Shown piece after piece: positions 54,493-64,000 of a stretch of 64,000 bases of DNA (positions are counted from its first letter, which is position 1; each line of letters starts with the position of its first letter). The notes beneath the pieces were generated by a model. That model saw only the letters and a list, made by a program, of their open reading frames with translations, was not told where the DNA came from and did not search any database. The position numbers and the translations under genes are program-made. The stretch is taken from NCBI GenBank assembly GCA_006386115.1, contig VFIW01000154.1:18243-82242 (forward strand), given 5' to 3'. Source of the stretch: Globisporangium splendens. Lineage: Eukaryota; Oomycota; Peronosporomycetes; Pythiales; Pythiaceae.

Positions 54493-55758
54493 ATGGGTTC
54501 TCACAGCACCACCACCATCCAGAAGCATCTCACTGACCAAGACCTCCAACACGAATGGATCGACCGGTACTCGACCAAGAAGTTCCACATGGAGTACTCG
54601 GGGTACCTTTCGAACCACTTGCTGCATGGCGTTGTGGCGCTCCACGAACTCGGTGCGACGAAGGACCAGATCGATGATTTCGCCGAGCATTATGCAAAGA
54701 CGAGGCTCGAGCCGGTTGCGCCGGAACATGAAGATCCGTACGAAGTCGCCACGGCGGGCGAGATCAGTTTGAATCAAGATGCCGTAGTCCCCTCTGCGGA
54801 ACGCGTGCAGAAGCTCCTTGGGAAGCGCGAGGATTTCGATGCGCTGCTGGCGTTCTATGCTCATGAAGTCAAGTTGCTCGGAACCGATGGCGCTGTGAAG
54901 AAGCATCTGCCAGCTCTTGTTGGAGGACTCTGCGGTGCGCTACTGCATGGACTCATTCAACTTGGTTACGCATACCATATTGGTGGAGACCGTTTGATTG
55001 CCGAAGGGCTGGCGTACTTCCATTTCTCGTACCTTTCGTTCGACCAACCAAAGAAGCACGAAGAGTCTTCCACGGGAAACAAGAAAGCATTCACTCGAGA
55101 CGAAGCAACCAAGTTTGTGCATGCACTGAAGAACCACGAGTTCATTCTGCGCGAGATGCATGAGCATTTTCAAAGGCAGGCGATTACCAAGCTCACGATT
55201 GGCATTTTCCAGAAGAAGCTCAACGCACTCTCGGCGCACCCGGAGCGAGGCAGCAAGGCAGCCTTTGCGTTGATTGCCAGCACGTTGGATGAATACGATT
55301 TGTCGAAGGTCGATGGCAACTTTGCGATCGATTTCGCGTTGTGGCTGTACACGATGATCGAGCACAACGACTTTGTGATCGCGCATGCAGTCACGTCGGC
55401 ATGGTCGCTGAAGCAGCTGGAGCATTTACTTGACCATGACGACCGCGTTCGCGCCTGGCGAGTGTGGCTCCAGGTGGCCACCTCCGGGTTTGTTCTGCAA
55501 GAAGTATCCGACTTGAGTGCAAACGATATCTGCGACCAGTACGAAGCGAGACTTGCGTCACTGGGCTCATGGCAAGAGATCATTGACCGCACGCTGGCAT
55601 TGCAAGACTACCCAGACGAGCACGTCTACAAGGTCGTGCAGGTCGCGCACGAGCATGCCGCGTTTCACGGTGCCAGTTTTCTCTCGAGCGATGAGCGCGC
55701 GTTTGTCACTCGTCAAGCCGCGATCAAAGTGGTCGAACAGGATTTCCAACGGGTTTAA
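54493..55758 (+). CDS. questin-oxidase-like protein (DUF4243/AflY family), diverged third copy
   Basis: 421 residues from MGSHSTTTIQKHLTDQD. It aligns end to end with the inverted-repeat copies: YSGYLSNHLLHGVVALHELG, LPALVGGLCGALLHGLIQLG, AYHIGGDRLIAEGLAYFHF and VAHEHAAFHGASFL. The C-terminus differs (EQDFQRV). Divergence is uneven: about 130 bp at 55207-55336 are nearly identical to 52446-52575 while neighbouring stretches differ. This gene is probably the older relative of the palindrome copies. Confidence 0.75.
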   Translation: MGSHSTTTIQKHLTDQDLQHEWIDRYSTKKFHMEYSGYLSNHLLHGVVALHELGATKDQIDDFAEHYAKTRLEPVAPEHEDPYEVATAGEISLNQDAVVPSAERVQKLLGKREDFDALLAFYAHEVKLLGTDGAVKKHLPALVGGLCGALLHGLIQLGYAYHIGGDRLIAEGLAYFHFSYLSFDQPKKHEESSTGNKKAFTRDEATKFVHALKNHEFILREMHEHFQRQAITKLTIGIFQKKLNALSAHPERGSKAAFALIASTLDEYDLSKVDGNFAIDFALWLYTMIEHNDFVIAHAVTSAWSLKQLEHLLDHDDRVRAWRVWLQVATSGFVLQEVSDLSANDICDQYEARLASLGSWQEIIDRTLALQDYPDEHVYKVVQVAHEHAAFHGASFLSSDERAFVTRQAAIKVVEQDFQRV

Positions 55759-56120
55759 AAATGAACGTACTGCACCTTGGGTTCCAAGCCCAGGTCCTTA
55801 CGAATCAGCATTTCATTTAGCTGGAGACTTGTGTTTATAATGCACAATGCACGGAATTGATGCGGAACTTGTCGCCGCTCTCTAGTTAGGGTCAAGAACC
55901 TTTCTTCTCGTGCACGTGCTGTAAAGGAAAAAAACAAATGCTTGCCCTTGTTGATGGTACTTGCCAGCCAATTTCTCAGTACGATATTTTTGCATTTTGC
56001 ATATGCATAATTGCAATTCTTGTGCTAAGCAACAATTTCCAACACTCCGTCTGAAGTAACAAATGCAATTTCTCGGTATAGAGTAACCTCAACCTACACA
56101 AAGAATGCCCATTCCGCATT

Positions 56121-59100
56121 TCACTTGGCCGAGTTATCGGATGCTGCTGCGAACATGCCGCGCGCGACGCCCTGCTCCTCGGCCTGCTGCGCCGCGAACT
56201 GGTTGAAGATCTGCTCGAGCGTCGTCTGCGAGACGCTGTACTCGCGGATGTGCAGCGTGGCCTTGGCGCGCTCCACCAGCGCAAACACGTTCGACAGCTT
56301 GAGCTGCGCGTTCGCGCCGCGCAGTTTGAAGCGGCAGAAATCGTTCTGACGCTCCATCACGGCCACGGCGCCGTCGTTGCGGAACTCTCTCACGAGGAAG
56401 GCGTGCAGCGCGTCGAACCGCGTTTCCTCGACGCACCACGAGCAGAACGCCTCGGCGCGCACAAACCCGTCGCGCTCCATGGCTGCGGCCAACGCGTAAC
56501 CAGTCGGGTGTGACGCGACGATACGATTCGCTAGAGATGCGTCCCCCATCGAACGGCATTTGTCCTTGATCTCCGACGGCGTCACGAGTGCGGGGTCAGG
56601 GCCACCGAAATGGTCGAGCACAATGGCTTGCAGCTCGTCGGCGTCCATGGTCGCCAGCTTGATGTCGAGCATGAGGCCATCGCCGAAGCGACTCTTGAGA
56701 TGCTGTACGCTTCCCAAGCAGCGCATGCGACCGCCGACCATGATGCCCACACGCGAGCACAGCGCTTCCGACTCCTCCATGCTGTGGGTCGTCAACACGA
56801 TCGTGGACGACTTGCTGCGCGTCGAGATGTCGGCGATGACGTCCCACATGAAGCGGCGCGACACAGGGTCCATGCCCGTCGACGGCTCGTCCAGGAAGAT
56901 GATCTGCGGGTCGCCGATCATCGCGATCGCGACGGACAGCTTGCGCTTGTTGCCGCCACTCAGACTCCCCGCGAGCTTGTGCTCGAACGAGCTCAGGTTC
57001 ATCTGCTGGATCTTGTCGGCGATGACCGCGTCCACTTGCGAAGACGGCACGCCCTTGATACGCGCAAAGAGATCCAAGTGCTCCCGTACTGTCATCAGTT
57101 CGAAGAGCGCATCGAACTGCGGACAGTACCCGATCTGTCGCCGCACCTCGAGCTGTTGGGTCAAGATATCAAAGCCGCAGAGTGTGGCAGTGCCGCTCGA
57201 AGGCACGACGTCCCCAGTAAGCATCTTCATCGTCGTCGTCTTTCCCGCACCGTTGATACCGAGGAAGCCAAAGCATTCGCCACGCTTCAAGCCAAAGGTC
57301 AGGTTACGCACTGCCACCTTCCCACCTTTGTACACCTTGCGCAAGTTGTGCAACTTGATCATGTCCTTGTCGGCGGCTCCGGACGCCACGCGTTGTGCTT
57401 CCTTCTGGACATCGATGTCGTCCACGTGGTTCTCGTCGTCTCGGCTGTGGTCAGGCGCCGTCATCTGCTTGACACTCGGGAACGTCATCGCGTAGTCGAT
57501 GCCCACGGCAAGTGAGCCAAACACGAGCGTCATCACGAAGAGGTAAATGAGCTCAAAGCCCATGACGTCTGTGCTGAAGGGGTCTTTCTGTTCGCCCGTG
57601 CTTCCGAGTGTAGATTCCAAATCGACCAGCACTAGATTCAGCAAACCATGGCCCAAGCTGAACAATGGAGAAAACCGCCAGAAGAACACAAGCACATCGT
57701 TAACCGATTCTGTCGAGTCGACGATATCCATGATGAACGACGTCACCAAGAGCACCACGCCGATGATAAAGTTGATCATGATCGTGTACGTCTGCGACGA
57801 TGCGTGGTCCTTGAACAAGTACGACATGCAGTACGTGAACGGGCAAATCGCGAGTCCAAAGAGGAAGAACAGCAGGATGACGGCAGGGAACGTCGATGAC
57901 GTGCACGCCTGGCAATCGCTGCTGCCAGTCATAGACGAGATATCGAACGCCTTGATCATGATAATTGCAGCCGTGAAAGGAACCGCGTAGATCATGAGAT
58001 CCCAGATATAATTCGAGAGCCAAAACGCGCTCAGCGAAACGCCCGAGACCAACTGCTGGTGCTTGGCGTTGTGCTCAGCTTGCCGCTCTTTCACCAAGAA
58101 CACGACGATTGACGCGGGGAAGTACGTGAATGCGATCACGATCAGGATACACGACGAAAACGCCAGTAGCGAGCCAAACAACGCCTTGGACGACGCCGAC
58201 AGCGGCAGTGGATGACTGTTTACCTTGAGGTCGACGACATCTTCCCCAGCTGGTGGGGAGCTTGTGTTGGCTGCAAAGAAGCGGTAAATGGCTTGGTCCA
58301 TGAGCGCCTTGAAGATTGCTGTGCTGTGCATCGCGGTCGTGTTGACGAGGAGGTTGTAGCCAAAGAGGTTCTTGTTGCTATCGCCATGCACCAAGTACGC
58401 GCCAAATTGACCTGTGACGGCGACTTGATCGATGCCGTACGCTTTGTTGAAGATTTCTTGCCCGAGCCGAAGCTCGTAGCCCGTCGCATCACTTTGGTTG
58501 ATCGTTGGGTTGGTGTACTTGACGTCAAACACAGTCGGCGAGTTTGACTCAAACGCTGGTTGTGGGATCACAGCAGTGGAGATTTGTGATGGTGCAGCGC
58601 CCGTGAACATCGTCGCGTCCATTACACTGCTACACCATTTGTCGTTGCCCGTATCAGCTTGGCAGTAGAACGGTGTGGGGCTCATCTGAGTATCGGGGAG
58701 CGCATCCGTGGTCAACGCTAGCTTTGGGTCGCTCTTGGTGATCGACGCAAGTGATTGCAGTTCGAGTCCAAGGAAGAGGAGAAGCACCGGAAGAAACATG
58801 CTGTAGATCATCATCTTTTTGTCACGCTTAGCAACGCGGAACCGCTTGAGCAACAGAGCTTTGAGATGCACCATGAACAGTCCCTGTGGCGCACCGCCGC
58901 TGGCGACGGGGACGTCTTCGACCACAAACCCAGTCGGTGCTGTTTCCTTTGAGCCAGGGTTCCGCGCTTGCTTGCCGAGTGTGTGCTGGTTATCTTCGTC
59001 ATCAGCCTCGGCAACCTTGATGAACACTTCCTCCAATGTCGTCACCGACACGCCGTACGATAAGAGACCCAGACGTGGTAATTGCTGATCCATTTCCGCG

Positions 59101-62084
59101 AACATCGGTGCGAATTCAGATGAACTCGCGAGGGGAAGTTGGAACGCGATCTCGCTGCCGACATTACTCAGAACCTGCGCTGCCGGCACGTACGACTGGA
59201 TGAATGCGATCAGTTGGTTGTCGTCGCAGTCAGCGTCGTCCTTGACCAGCGTCAAGTTGTACCCAGCTCCAAATCGATTTTTTAAAAACAGCGATGATCC
59301 GCAGCAGCGCAACTGACCTTCAGCCATGATCGCGATGCGGTCTCCCAAGATGTCGGCTTCGTCCATGAAATGTGTCGTCAACACCATCACACGGCCATTG
59401 CGGTTGTTGAGCAAGATCTCCCACGTACTGCGTCGACTGTACGGGTCCATCCCCGACGTTGGTTCATCCAAGAACACAAGTGAACTGTCACCCAGTAGCG
59501 AGATCGCGACCGACAATTTCCGCTTCATACCACCAGAGAGCTCACAGGATTTCACGTGGCGCTTCTCTGTTAGTCCAACCTCCCGGATCTGGTTCTCGAC
59601 GACGGCCATCAACTCTTCGTCCACGTATCCTTTGATCTGACCGAAGATAAGCAAATGTTCTTGGACGGTCAACTCGCCGAAGAGCACGTCGTGCTGGAAG
59701 CAAATCCCGAGCGACTCGCGGATCGCATCCATGTCGTCATTCAAGGACAAGCCTCGGAATGTGGCGTTACCGCTGCTTGCTGGTGTCATTCCCGTGAGCA
59801 TCGAGATCAAGGTTGTCTTGCCTGCGCCATTGTGTCCGAGCAAGCACGTGATCTGGTCTCTGTACATGACTAAGTCAACACCTTTCACGGCGACTTTCTC
59901 ACCACCTGGCACGGGAAACACTTTACGAAGTCGCTGGACAGAGAGCACGTTCCCATTGCGCTCTTGTTCACGAAGCTCACCGCTAACGGACTCAAAGTCT
60001 GGATTCACATTCAGCGTTATGTCATCGAGCAGCGCATCGTCCGGGTTTGACGATCCAAGCTTTGGGTTGGCACGACGACTTCGCCAGTAGGATGGCGACA
60101 CGGGGAAGTACCATTTCAGCGTTGTCCCCCATTCCTTTGGGATCACTTTTTCGAAATACAACCCCACAAGCGTGTACAGGATCGTGTCGAAGAGGAATGC
60201 GAGCAGCGTCGTGCTGAAGCGGTAGTTTTCGTTCACGACGTTCATATTGTCAAACGAGATACCTTGACCTGTGGACTCCAAATTGGCCACGACCTTGATA
60301 CCAAATGAGAGTGCAACGGGAGAAAGTACGGACGCAATGGTTTTCGCACTCTCAGACGTATCCTCAGTGAACGCCGTCGAGACAAAGTACATGAGGAAGA
60401 ACACGATCATGCCCATGAACGCACCCGTCCGCGCTTTGCTGAAGATCGCACTCACAAGGAAGCCAAACGCCAGCACGCTCGTACCGAACAGGAAAAAGAA
60501 CAAGAAGATCAACACGACCGAGCTATTGCTGAAGAGTCCGACGAGACCACCGAGTGCTTGCAAGATCGCGCTGAGAAACGCGATGCCAATGTACGTAATG
60601 TACCACGAGATCAGAATCGCGCTCTCCTTGACGCCAAGAATCTTCATGTACTCGCGCATACGCGACTCTTTTTCGTGGATAAACACGACGAGCACGCGCG
60701 AGATCATGTACAGGTACGCGAGGATAAACACGAGCGCGAACACATCGCTGACGGCATCATAGAACGGTGAGCTGACGTAGGCGTACACAGGAAAAGGAGC
60801 TACCGTTGCGCCAAGGTACGGCTGCGGTGCTTGACGAAGCGGCTTGAGCAACGCTTCCTTGGTCGACTCAGGCATTGTCGCGAGTAGACTGGCAAAGGAT
60901 GATAGGTCCGTGCCATTCGTACTGGTTCCAAACGATTGCAACGCGGACTTGATCAGAACGTCGTTGCTCAGTGTCGAAAGAAGGCGGTCGTCTAGCGCGG
61001 CGCTGGCGTTAGCAGTCGCTTGAGTTCGCTGGCACTCACCAGTCGTGGTCTGAGTGGCGGCATTCCAGTGAGGCATGCAGGTCACGAACCGCGTCACGAG
61101 TGTTTGCAGCGTCAAGAAGCCCGTCACCGTGTACCCAGCGTACCGGTCGACGTCAATGCTGCGCTGAAACAGATCGATTTGGCTACCGCGGGTTTTTGGT
61201 ATTCGGCCAACATCCTTCCTTCGCGTCACTGTTGAATTCATCCGAACCGTGTACTCAATCGACGCAAACGTGCCGATCGCGTCGTCATCCGGCACATTGT
61301 CAAATACGATGCCGCCGTAGATCCGCGGCTTGTCTGTCCCCTTGCCATAATCATCGCTTTTCACGTACTCCTCAAACGCGTCGTTCGACTCGAAAAACTC
61401 GACACTCTCGAGAAACGACGGCACCTGTGGCACTGACGACGATGATGCACCGTTTTGCATCGCCAAACGCGGGTACCACAGGTTCATGGTCTGCATGAAG
61501 TACTGACGCGTGAACGTAGTATCAGGCACGATCCCGATCTTGTACGGTGCGACCTTTCCTGCGCATGCCTCGGGGACACGGTTCGGCGATGCCGCATCGG
61601 TCGACACAGCACCAAGCACAGCGACACCCTTGGAGCACGTCGCAAGGTCAGCTGCCGTAAGCTCGTCCATATTGATTCCATCGGCGACGGCCTGCCAGCC
61701 GAGCATAAGGATGAGACCCGTGAGTGAGCTCTCAGGCATGTCAAATTTCGGCAGCGACGTCGGCACCCATTTGAGCGTCGTTCCCGTTGGCTGGTAGAGG
61801 TTGTAGGACGTCCCAATCGAGTCGCTTCCGCCAGGTATAGTCGTATCGTCACTCCAGCCACGCGGGACGTCGACGTCCGTCATCAAATTCTTGACCAGTC
61901 CAAGCAGCAAGACGAACACCATCGGGAGTGCGATCTCGAGGATTGTACCACCCACGTGACGGCGCTTGAGCAGGACATTTTTCCACATGAGCGCCTTGAT
62001 GAACGTCCATGTCGTGCGTCGCTCGGACAAGTCCATCTTGGGGCGCACGAAGTTGGCTGCTTTCGGCGAACCTAGTCCGCTCAT
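56121..62084 (-). CDS. full-size ABCA-family transporter
   Basis: The start is taken at MSGLGSPKAANF (62084), giving 1987 residues in one exon; 99 further in-frame codons upstream are not needed. Layout: a first hydrophobic helix (TILEIALPMVFVLLLGLV), a large exocytoplasmic loop, then a helix bundle. NBD1 has Walker A LLGHNGAGKTTL near residue 750 and signature LSGGMKRKLSV near 850. The second half repeats helix, loop and bundle. NBD2 has Walker A FLGINGAGKTTT near 1610, signature LSGGNKRKLSV near 1710 and Walker B IIFLDEPSTGMDP. This is the classical ABCA plan for moving lipids across membranes. The substrate is not readable from sequence. Confidence 0.95.
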   Translation of the reverse strand: MSGLGSPKAANFVRPKMDLSERRTTWTFIKALMWKNVLLKRRHVGGTILEIALPMVFVLLLGLVKNLMTDVDVPRGWSDDTTIPGGSDSIGTSYNLYQPTGTTLKWVPTSLPKFDMPESSLTGLILMLGWQAVADGINMDELTAADLATCSKGVAVLGAVSTDAASPNRVPEACAGKVAPYKIGIVPDTTFTRQYFMQTMNLWYPRLAMQNGASSSSVPQVPSFLESVEFFESNDAFEEYVKSDDYGKGTDKPRIYGGIVFDNVPDDDAIGTFASIEYTVRMNSTVTRRKDVGRIPKTRGSQIDLFQRSIDVDRYAGYTVTGFLTLQTLVTRFVTCMPHWNAATQTTTGECQRTQATANASAALDDRLLSTLSNDVLIKSALQSFGTSTNGTDLSSFASLLATMPESTKEALLKPLRQAPQPYLGATVAPFPVYAYVSSPFYDAVSDVFALVFILAYLYMISRVLVVFIHEKESRMREYMKILGVKESAILISWYITYIGIAFLSAILQALGGLVGLFSNSSVVLIFLFFFLFGTSVLAFGFLVSAIFSKARTGAFMGMIVFFLMYFVSTAFTEDTSESAKTIASVLSPVALSFGIKVVANLESTGQGISFDNMNVVNENYRFSTTLLAFLFDTILYTLVGLYFEKVIPKEWGTTLKWYFPVSPSYWRSRRANPKLGSSNPDDALLDDITLNVNPDFESVSGELREQERNGNVLSVQRLRKVFPVPGGEKVAVKGVDLVMYRDQITCLLGHNGAGKTTLISMLTGMTPASSGNATFRGLSLNDDMDAIRESLGICFQHDVLFGELTVQEHLLIFGQIKGYVDEELMAVVENQIREVGLTEKRHVKSCELSGGMKRKLSVAISLLGDSSLVFLDEPTSGMDPYSRRSTWEILLNNRNGRVMVLTTHFMDEADILGDRIAIMAEGQLRCCGSSLFLKNRFGAGYNLTLVKDDADCDDNQLIAFIQSYVPAAQVLSNVGSEIAFQLPLASSSEFAPMFAEMDQQLPRLGLLSYGVSVTTLEEVFIKVAEADDEDNQHTLGKQARNPGSKETAPTGFVVEDVPVASGGAPQGLFMVHLKALLLKRFRVAKRDKKMMIYSMFLPVLLLFLGLELQSLASITKSDPKLALTTDALPDTQMSPTPFYCQADTGNDKWCSSVMDATMFTGAAPSQISTAVIPQPAFESNSPTVFDVKYTNPTINQSDATGYELRLGQEIFNKAYGIDQVAVTGQFGAYLVHGDSNKNLFGYNLLVNTTAMHSTAIFKALMDQAIYRFFAANTSSPPAGEDVVDLKVNSHPLPLSASSKALFGSLLAFSSCILIVIAFTYFPASIVVFLVKERQAEHNAKHQQLVSGVSLSAFWLSNYIWDLMIYAVPFTAAIIMIKAFDISSMTGSSDCQACTSSTFPAVILLFFLFGLAICPFTYCMSYLFKDHASSQTYTIMINFIIGVVLLVTSFIMDIVDSTESVNDVLVFFWRFSPLFSLGHGLLNLVLVDLESTLGSTGEQKDPFSTDVMGFELIYLFVMTLVFGSLAVGIDYAMTFPSVKQMTAPDHSRDDENHVDDIDVQKEAQRVASGAADKDMIKLHNLRKVYKGGKVAVRNLTFGLKRGECFGFLGINGAGKTTTMKMLTGDVVPSSGTATLCGFDILTQQLEVRRQIGYCPQFDALFELMTVREHLDLFARIKGVPSSQVDAVIADKIQQMNLSSFEHKLAGSLSGGNKRKLSVAIAMIGDPQIIFLDEPSTGMDPVSRRFMWDVIADISTRSKSSTIVLTTHSMEESEALCSRVGIMVGGRMRCLGSVQHLKSRFGDGLMLDIKLATMDADELQAIVLDHFGGPDPALVTPSEIKDKCRSMGDASLANRIVASHPTGYALAAAMERDGFVRAEAFCSWCVEETRFDALHAFLVREFRNDGAVAVMERQNDFCRFKLRGANAQLKLSNVFALVERAKATLHIREYSVSQTTLEQIFNQFAAQQAEEQGVARGMFAAASDNSAK

Positions 62085-63600
62085 GAGAGGACGGAGCTTT
62101 GTCAAGTCTGCTGGGGCTGAGGCGTCTCGCTCGGTTTCTCTTTTGTCTTGTCGAGGGCAATGGCAGGAGTTGAGTTTGTTGCTTTGCTGGTTGTGCTTGT
62201 GGCGTCGGATCTTCCTTTCAATTGACGAGTGGGGCACGACGCCAATTGAATTCTGAACGGAACGCAGCAGCCGAAACAGTAAAACCGTGGAGACCGTCGT
62301 CCCAGCAACAACAGAGCGCTCTAGAGGGAAGCGAAGCTGAAGAGCATGCTTTACGCCTTCAACACAACGTGAAAGGGACAACTGTGCAAGCGACCCTTTT
62401 TACTACGAGATCACCACAACGCAGTCGCAAAAAAGGGTCTTCTGGCGGCAGCTTTGCCTCCAGAATTGGGGAGCCAAATGGTGCCACAGAGGTTAATCTG
62501 TACAAGGGGGGTTCTGTTCTTTCCGCGTCCCACTGCACCCCCTTTTAGCTGCGTCCTCGTGTTGTACCCGCTCCACTTGGACGCAACAACCGCGATTGCG
62601 CGGGAAGTGGGGCTCGGGCCGCCACGTCGTTTACGCGTGCGACATGTGCGGCGCAGAGTGTTCACCAAGTGCAGGCACGCGATTTTATCACTTGAAGACA
62701 TATGAGAGTGAACTGCCGACGGAGGAGACGATGGCGAATGCGACACTGTTCATTTTTGGACGCCAGATTACTCTGTGTGTCGAGAAGCCTCGCCATTCCG
62801 CCTTCGTCTGTGAGGATAGTTCCGTAACCTTGTCACTATGGAATGCCTCTGGCATGGACATGCACGCTGCACTAGTTTCCAAACGCTATGAGGCAAAAGC
62901 ACCCGCCGTTGTCGAACGCCGCGTCCACTCTCATTTTCGGACCTCAAGTTTCGGTATGCACACGCACGACACCTTTCGTTTGATTTGAGTTCAATTGCGA
63001 CCAGAATCTGAGTCTCAATTTTAGTCGAGAACATGCCGCATGAAAGGTTTCCGTCAAACGAAGAGACTTCGCGCTGTTGCACTGTGCGTTCTGGTTTACG
63101 CTTTGGTGCTTGCTGGCACTCCATCTGCCAAAGCCAGGAGATATTAAACTCGCTGGATTCCATCCTGCAATGTCGCTTGGTCCCTCACTCGACCTAATCT
63201 GCCGAGTCGTTGTATTACGCTGATTGTGGTATGTCCAGACGATTACGCGAATCGATTTGCAGTGCTGAACAATCGCCGCCTCCAGGATGCTGCACTTTGA
63301 TTTGCGTTTCTCGCAAAGTAAATGGATTTTCTTCTTCCTGTCCATTCAACAGCTTCGCTTCAAGGCAGCACCAACTAACCTGAACATTCTAGTTGCACTC
63401 ACTCGGTATCATTTGCACGTCAAAGAAGAGCTCTAGGCTGTCACTGAAAATGCAGCAAGCGTCTCCAAGAGGTTCATGCTCACATCGAGACACCGTCTTG
63501 AAGGCGGTATACGTTGTTACACGTAGGATTTCTCAGCAAAAGAAAGACTGGTACATCTCTTCCGGGGTGAAAAGCTCTCATCAGTCCACTCATCCCGTTC
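62085..63600. other. gene-poor stretch; possible relic zinc finger near 62620-62710
   Basis: No full gene is supported. A plus-strand frame (62596-62988) contains HVVYACDMCGAE followed by RFYHLKTYE. This C-x2-C...H pattern resembles a BED-type zinc finger of hAT-like transposases, but no transposase core follows. Confidence 0.35.
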
Positions 63601-63745
63601 AAATCCTGTTTGACCATTTTGGCCGTGGCTTCACGAGTGACAAACTCACGCTCGTTGCTCGGAAGAAGGGAGTACGCGTGAACCTCGGCATGCTCGTGCA
63701 CGAAGCAAGACCTTGTAAAAATGCTCACCTGAGCAGTCTATGAGC
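63600..63745 (-). pseudogene. decayed 3' fragment of a questin-oxidase-like gene
   Basis: The minus-strand frames read EHFYKVL then, after a frameshift, FVHEHAEVHAYSLL and EREFVTREATAKMVKQD. These match the C-terminal end of the three intact copies (EHVYKVVQVAHEHAAFHGASFL, ERAFVTRQAAIKVVEQD). It is a fourth, older member of this family in the window. Confidence 0.7.
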
Positions 63746-63774
63746 GTCAGCACTTTAAATGATCTCAGGAGGAA

Positions 63775-64000
63775 ATCATGGTCGGCGGTCGCATGCGCTG
63801 CTTGGGAAGCGTACAGCATCTCAAGAGTCGCTTCGGCGATGGCCTCATGCTCGACATCAAGCTGGCGACCATGGACGCCGACGAGCTGCAAGCCATTGTG
63901 CTCGACCATTTCGGTGGCCCTGACCCCGCACTCGTGACGCCGTCGGAGATCAAGGACAAATGCCGTTCGATGGGGGACGCATCTCTAGCGAATCGTATCG
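63775..64000 (+). pseudogene. inverted copy of the ABCA 3' region, cut by the window edge
   Basis: 63775-64000 is the reverse complement of 56519-56744 without a difference I could see, and encodes [17 protein letters not shown] of NBD2 on the plus strand. Homology starts abruptly inside the coding region, so it is a partial copy. How far it extends beyond 64000 is unknown. Confidence 0.85.

Noticed and set aside
56560..57515. Two plus-strand frames of about 300 codons opposite ABCA NBD2
   Set aside because: Shadows of strongly conserved NBD codons on the other strand.
47144..63600. A secondary-metabolite cluster around the questin-oxidase-like genes
   Set aside because: Neighbours are DAHP synthase and ABCA genes with no polyketide synthase or tailoring set, and the copies arose by local duplication.

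Overview
This is a eukaryotic genome window, most likely from an oomycete (Peronosporomycetes). The genes use the standard code and are compact. Most have short GT-AG introns of about 55-120 bp, and CCAAT boxes occur in several intergenic gaps. The mobile elements also fit: a chromodomain-bearing Ty3 element of oomycete style and tyrosine-recombinase (Crypton-type) elements. I cannot go below that level from this sequence alone.

Layout. (1) 1-12.1 kb is nested retrotransposons. A Ty1/copia element, cut by the left window edge, is interrupted by a complete Ty3/gypsy element (LTR 1221-1869 and 8433-9081) with a perfect 5-bp target duplication GGTGA. The Ty3 element has a broken gag, an open 1633-codon pol with a C-terminal chromodomain, and a long antisense coiled-coil ORF at its 3' end. 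(2) 12.2-20.4 kb holds cellular genes: a small EGF-repeat secreted protein, chaperonin CCT epsilon, a thiamine-phosphate synthase-like protein, an unknown acidic/Gln-His-rich protein, and a seven-exon EXO1 nuclease. (3) 20.44-27.21 kb holds two Crypton-type elements in direct tandem, separated and flanked by three copies of TATGG. They lie 31 bp upstream of the EXO1 start codon. Both carry an intact accessory ORF with a chromodomain-like end. (4) 27.35-47.14 kb holds a coiled-coil/SPRY protein, a second coiled-coil protein, two half-size mitochondrial-type ABC transporters that share a 1.4-kb identical tract, an LYR-motif protein, a 2166-aa CABIN1/Hir3-like TPR protein and a class II DAHP synthase. 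(5) 47.79-53.17 kb is a 2.5-kb near-perfect inverted repeat with a 330-bp loop. Each arm carries a questin-oxidase-like (DUF4243) gene; a diverged third copy follows at 54.5-55.8 kb. (6) 56.1-64 kb holds a full-size ABCA transporter, then a gene-poor stretch with a decayed questin-oxidase fragment and an inverted identical copy of the ABCA 3' end running off the window.

How it fits together. The cellular genes are general housekeeping functions (protein folding, thiamine, DNA repair, aromatic amino acids, histone-chaperone assembly, mitochondrial transport, lipid transport) with no obvious shared pathway. The main theme is structural: nested and tandem mobile elements, gene conversion between neighbouring paralogues, and repeated inverted duplication. 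The two most unusual signals are the antisense coiled-coil ORF of the Ty3 element and the tandem tyrosine-recombinase elements carrying a chromodomain cassette. Multi-exon structures were assembled by eye from reading-frame continuity and splice signals; no homology search was run.
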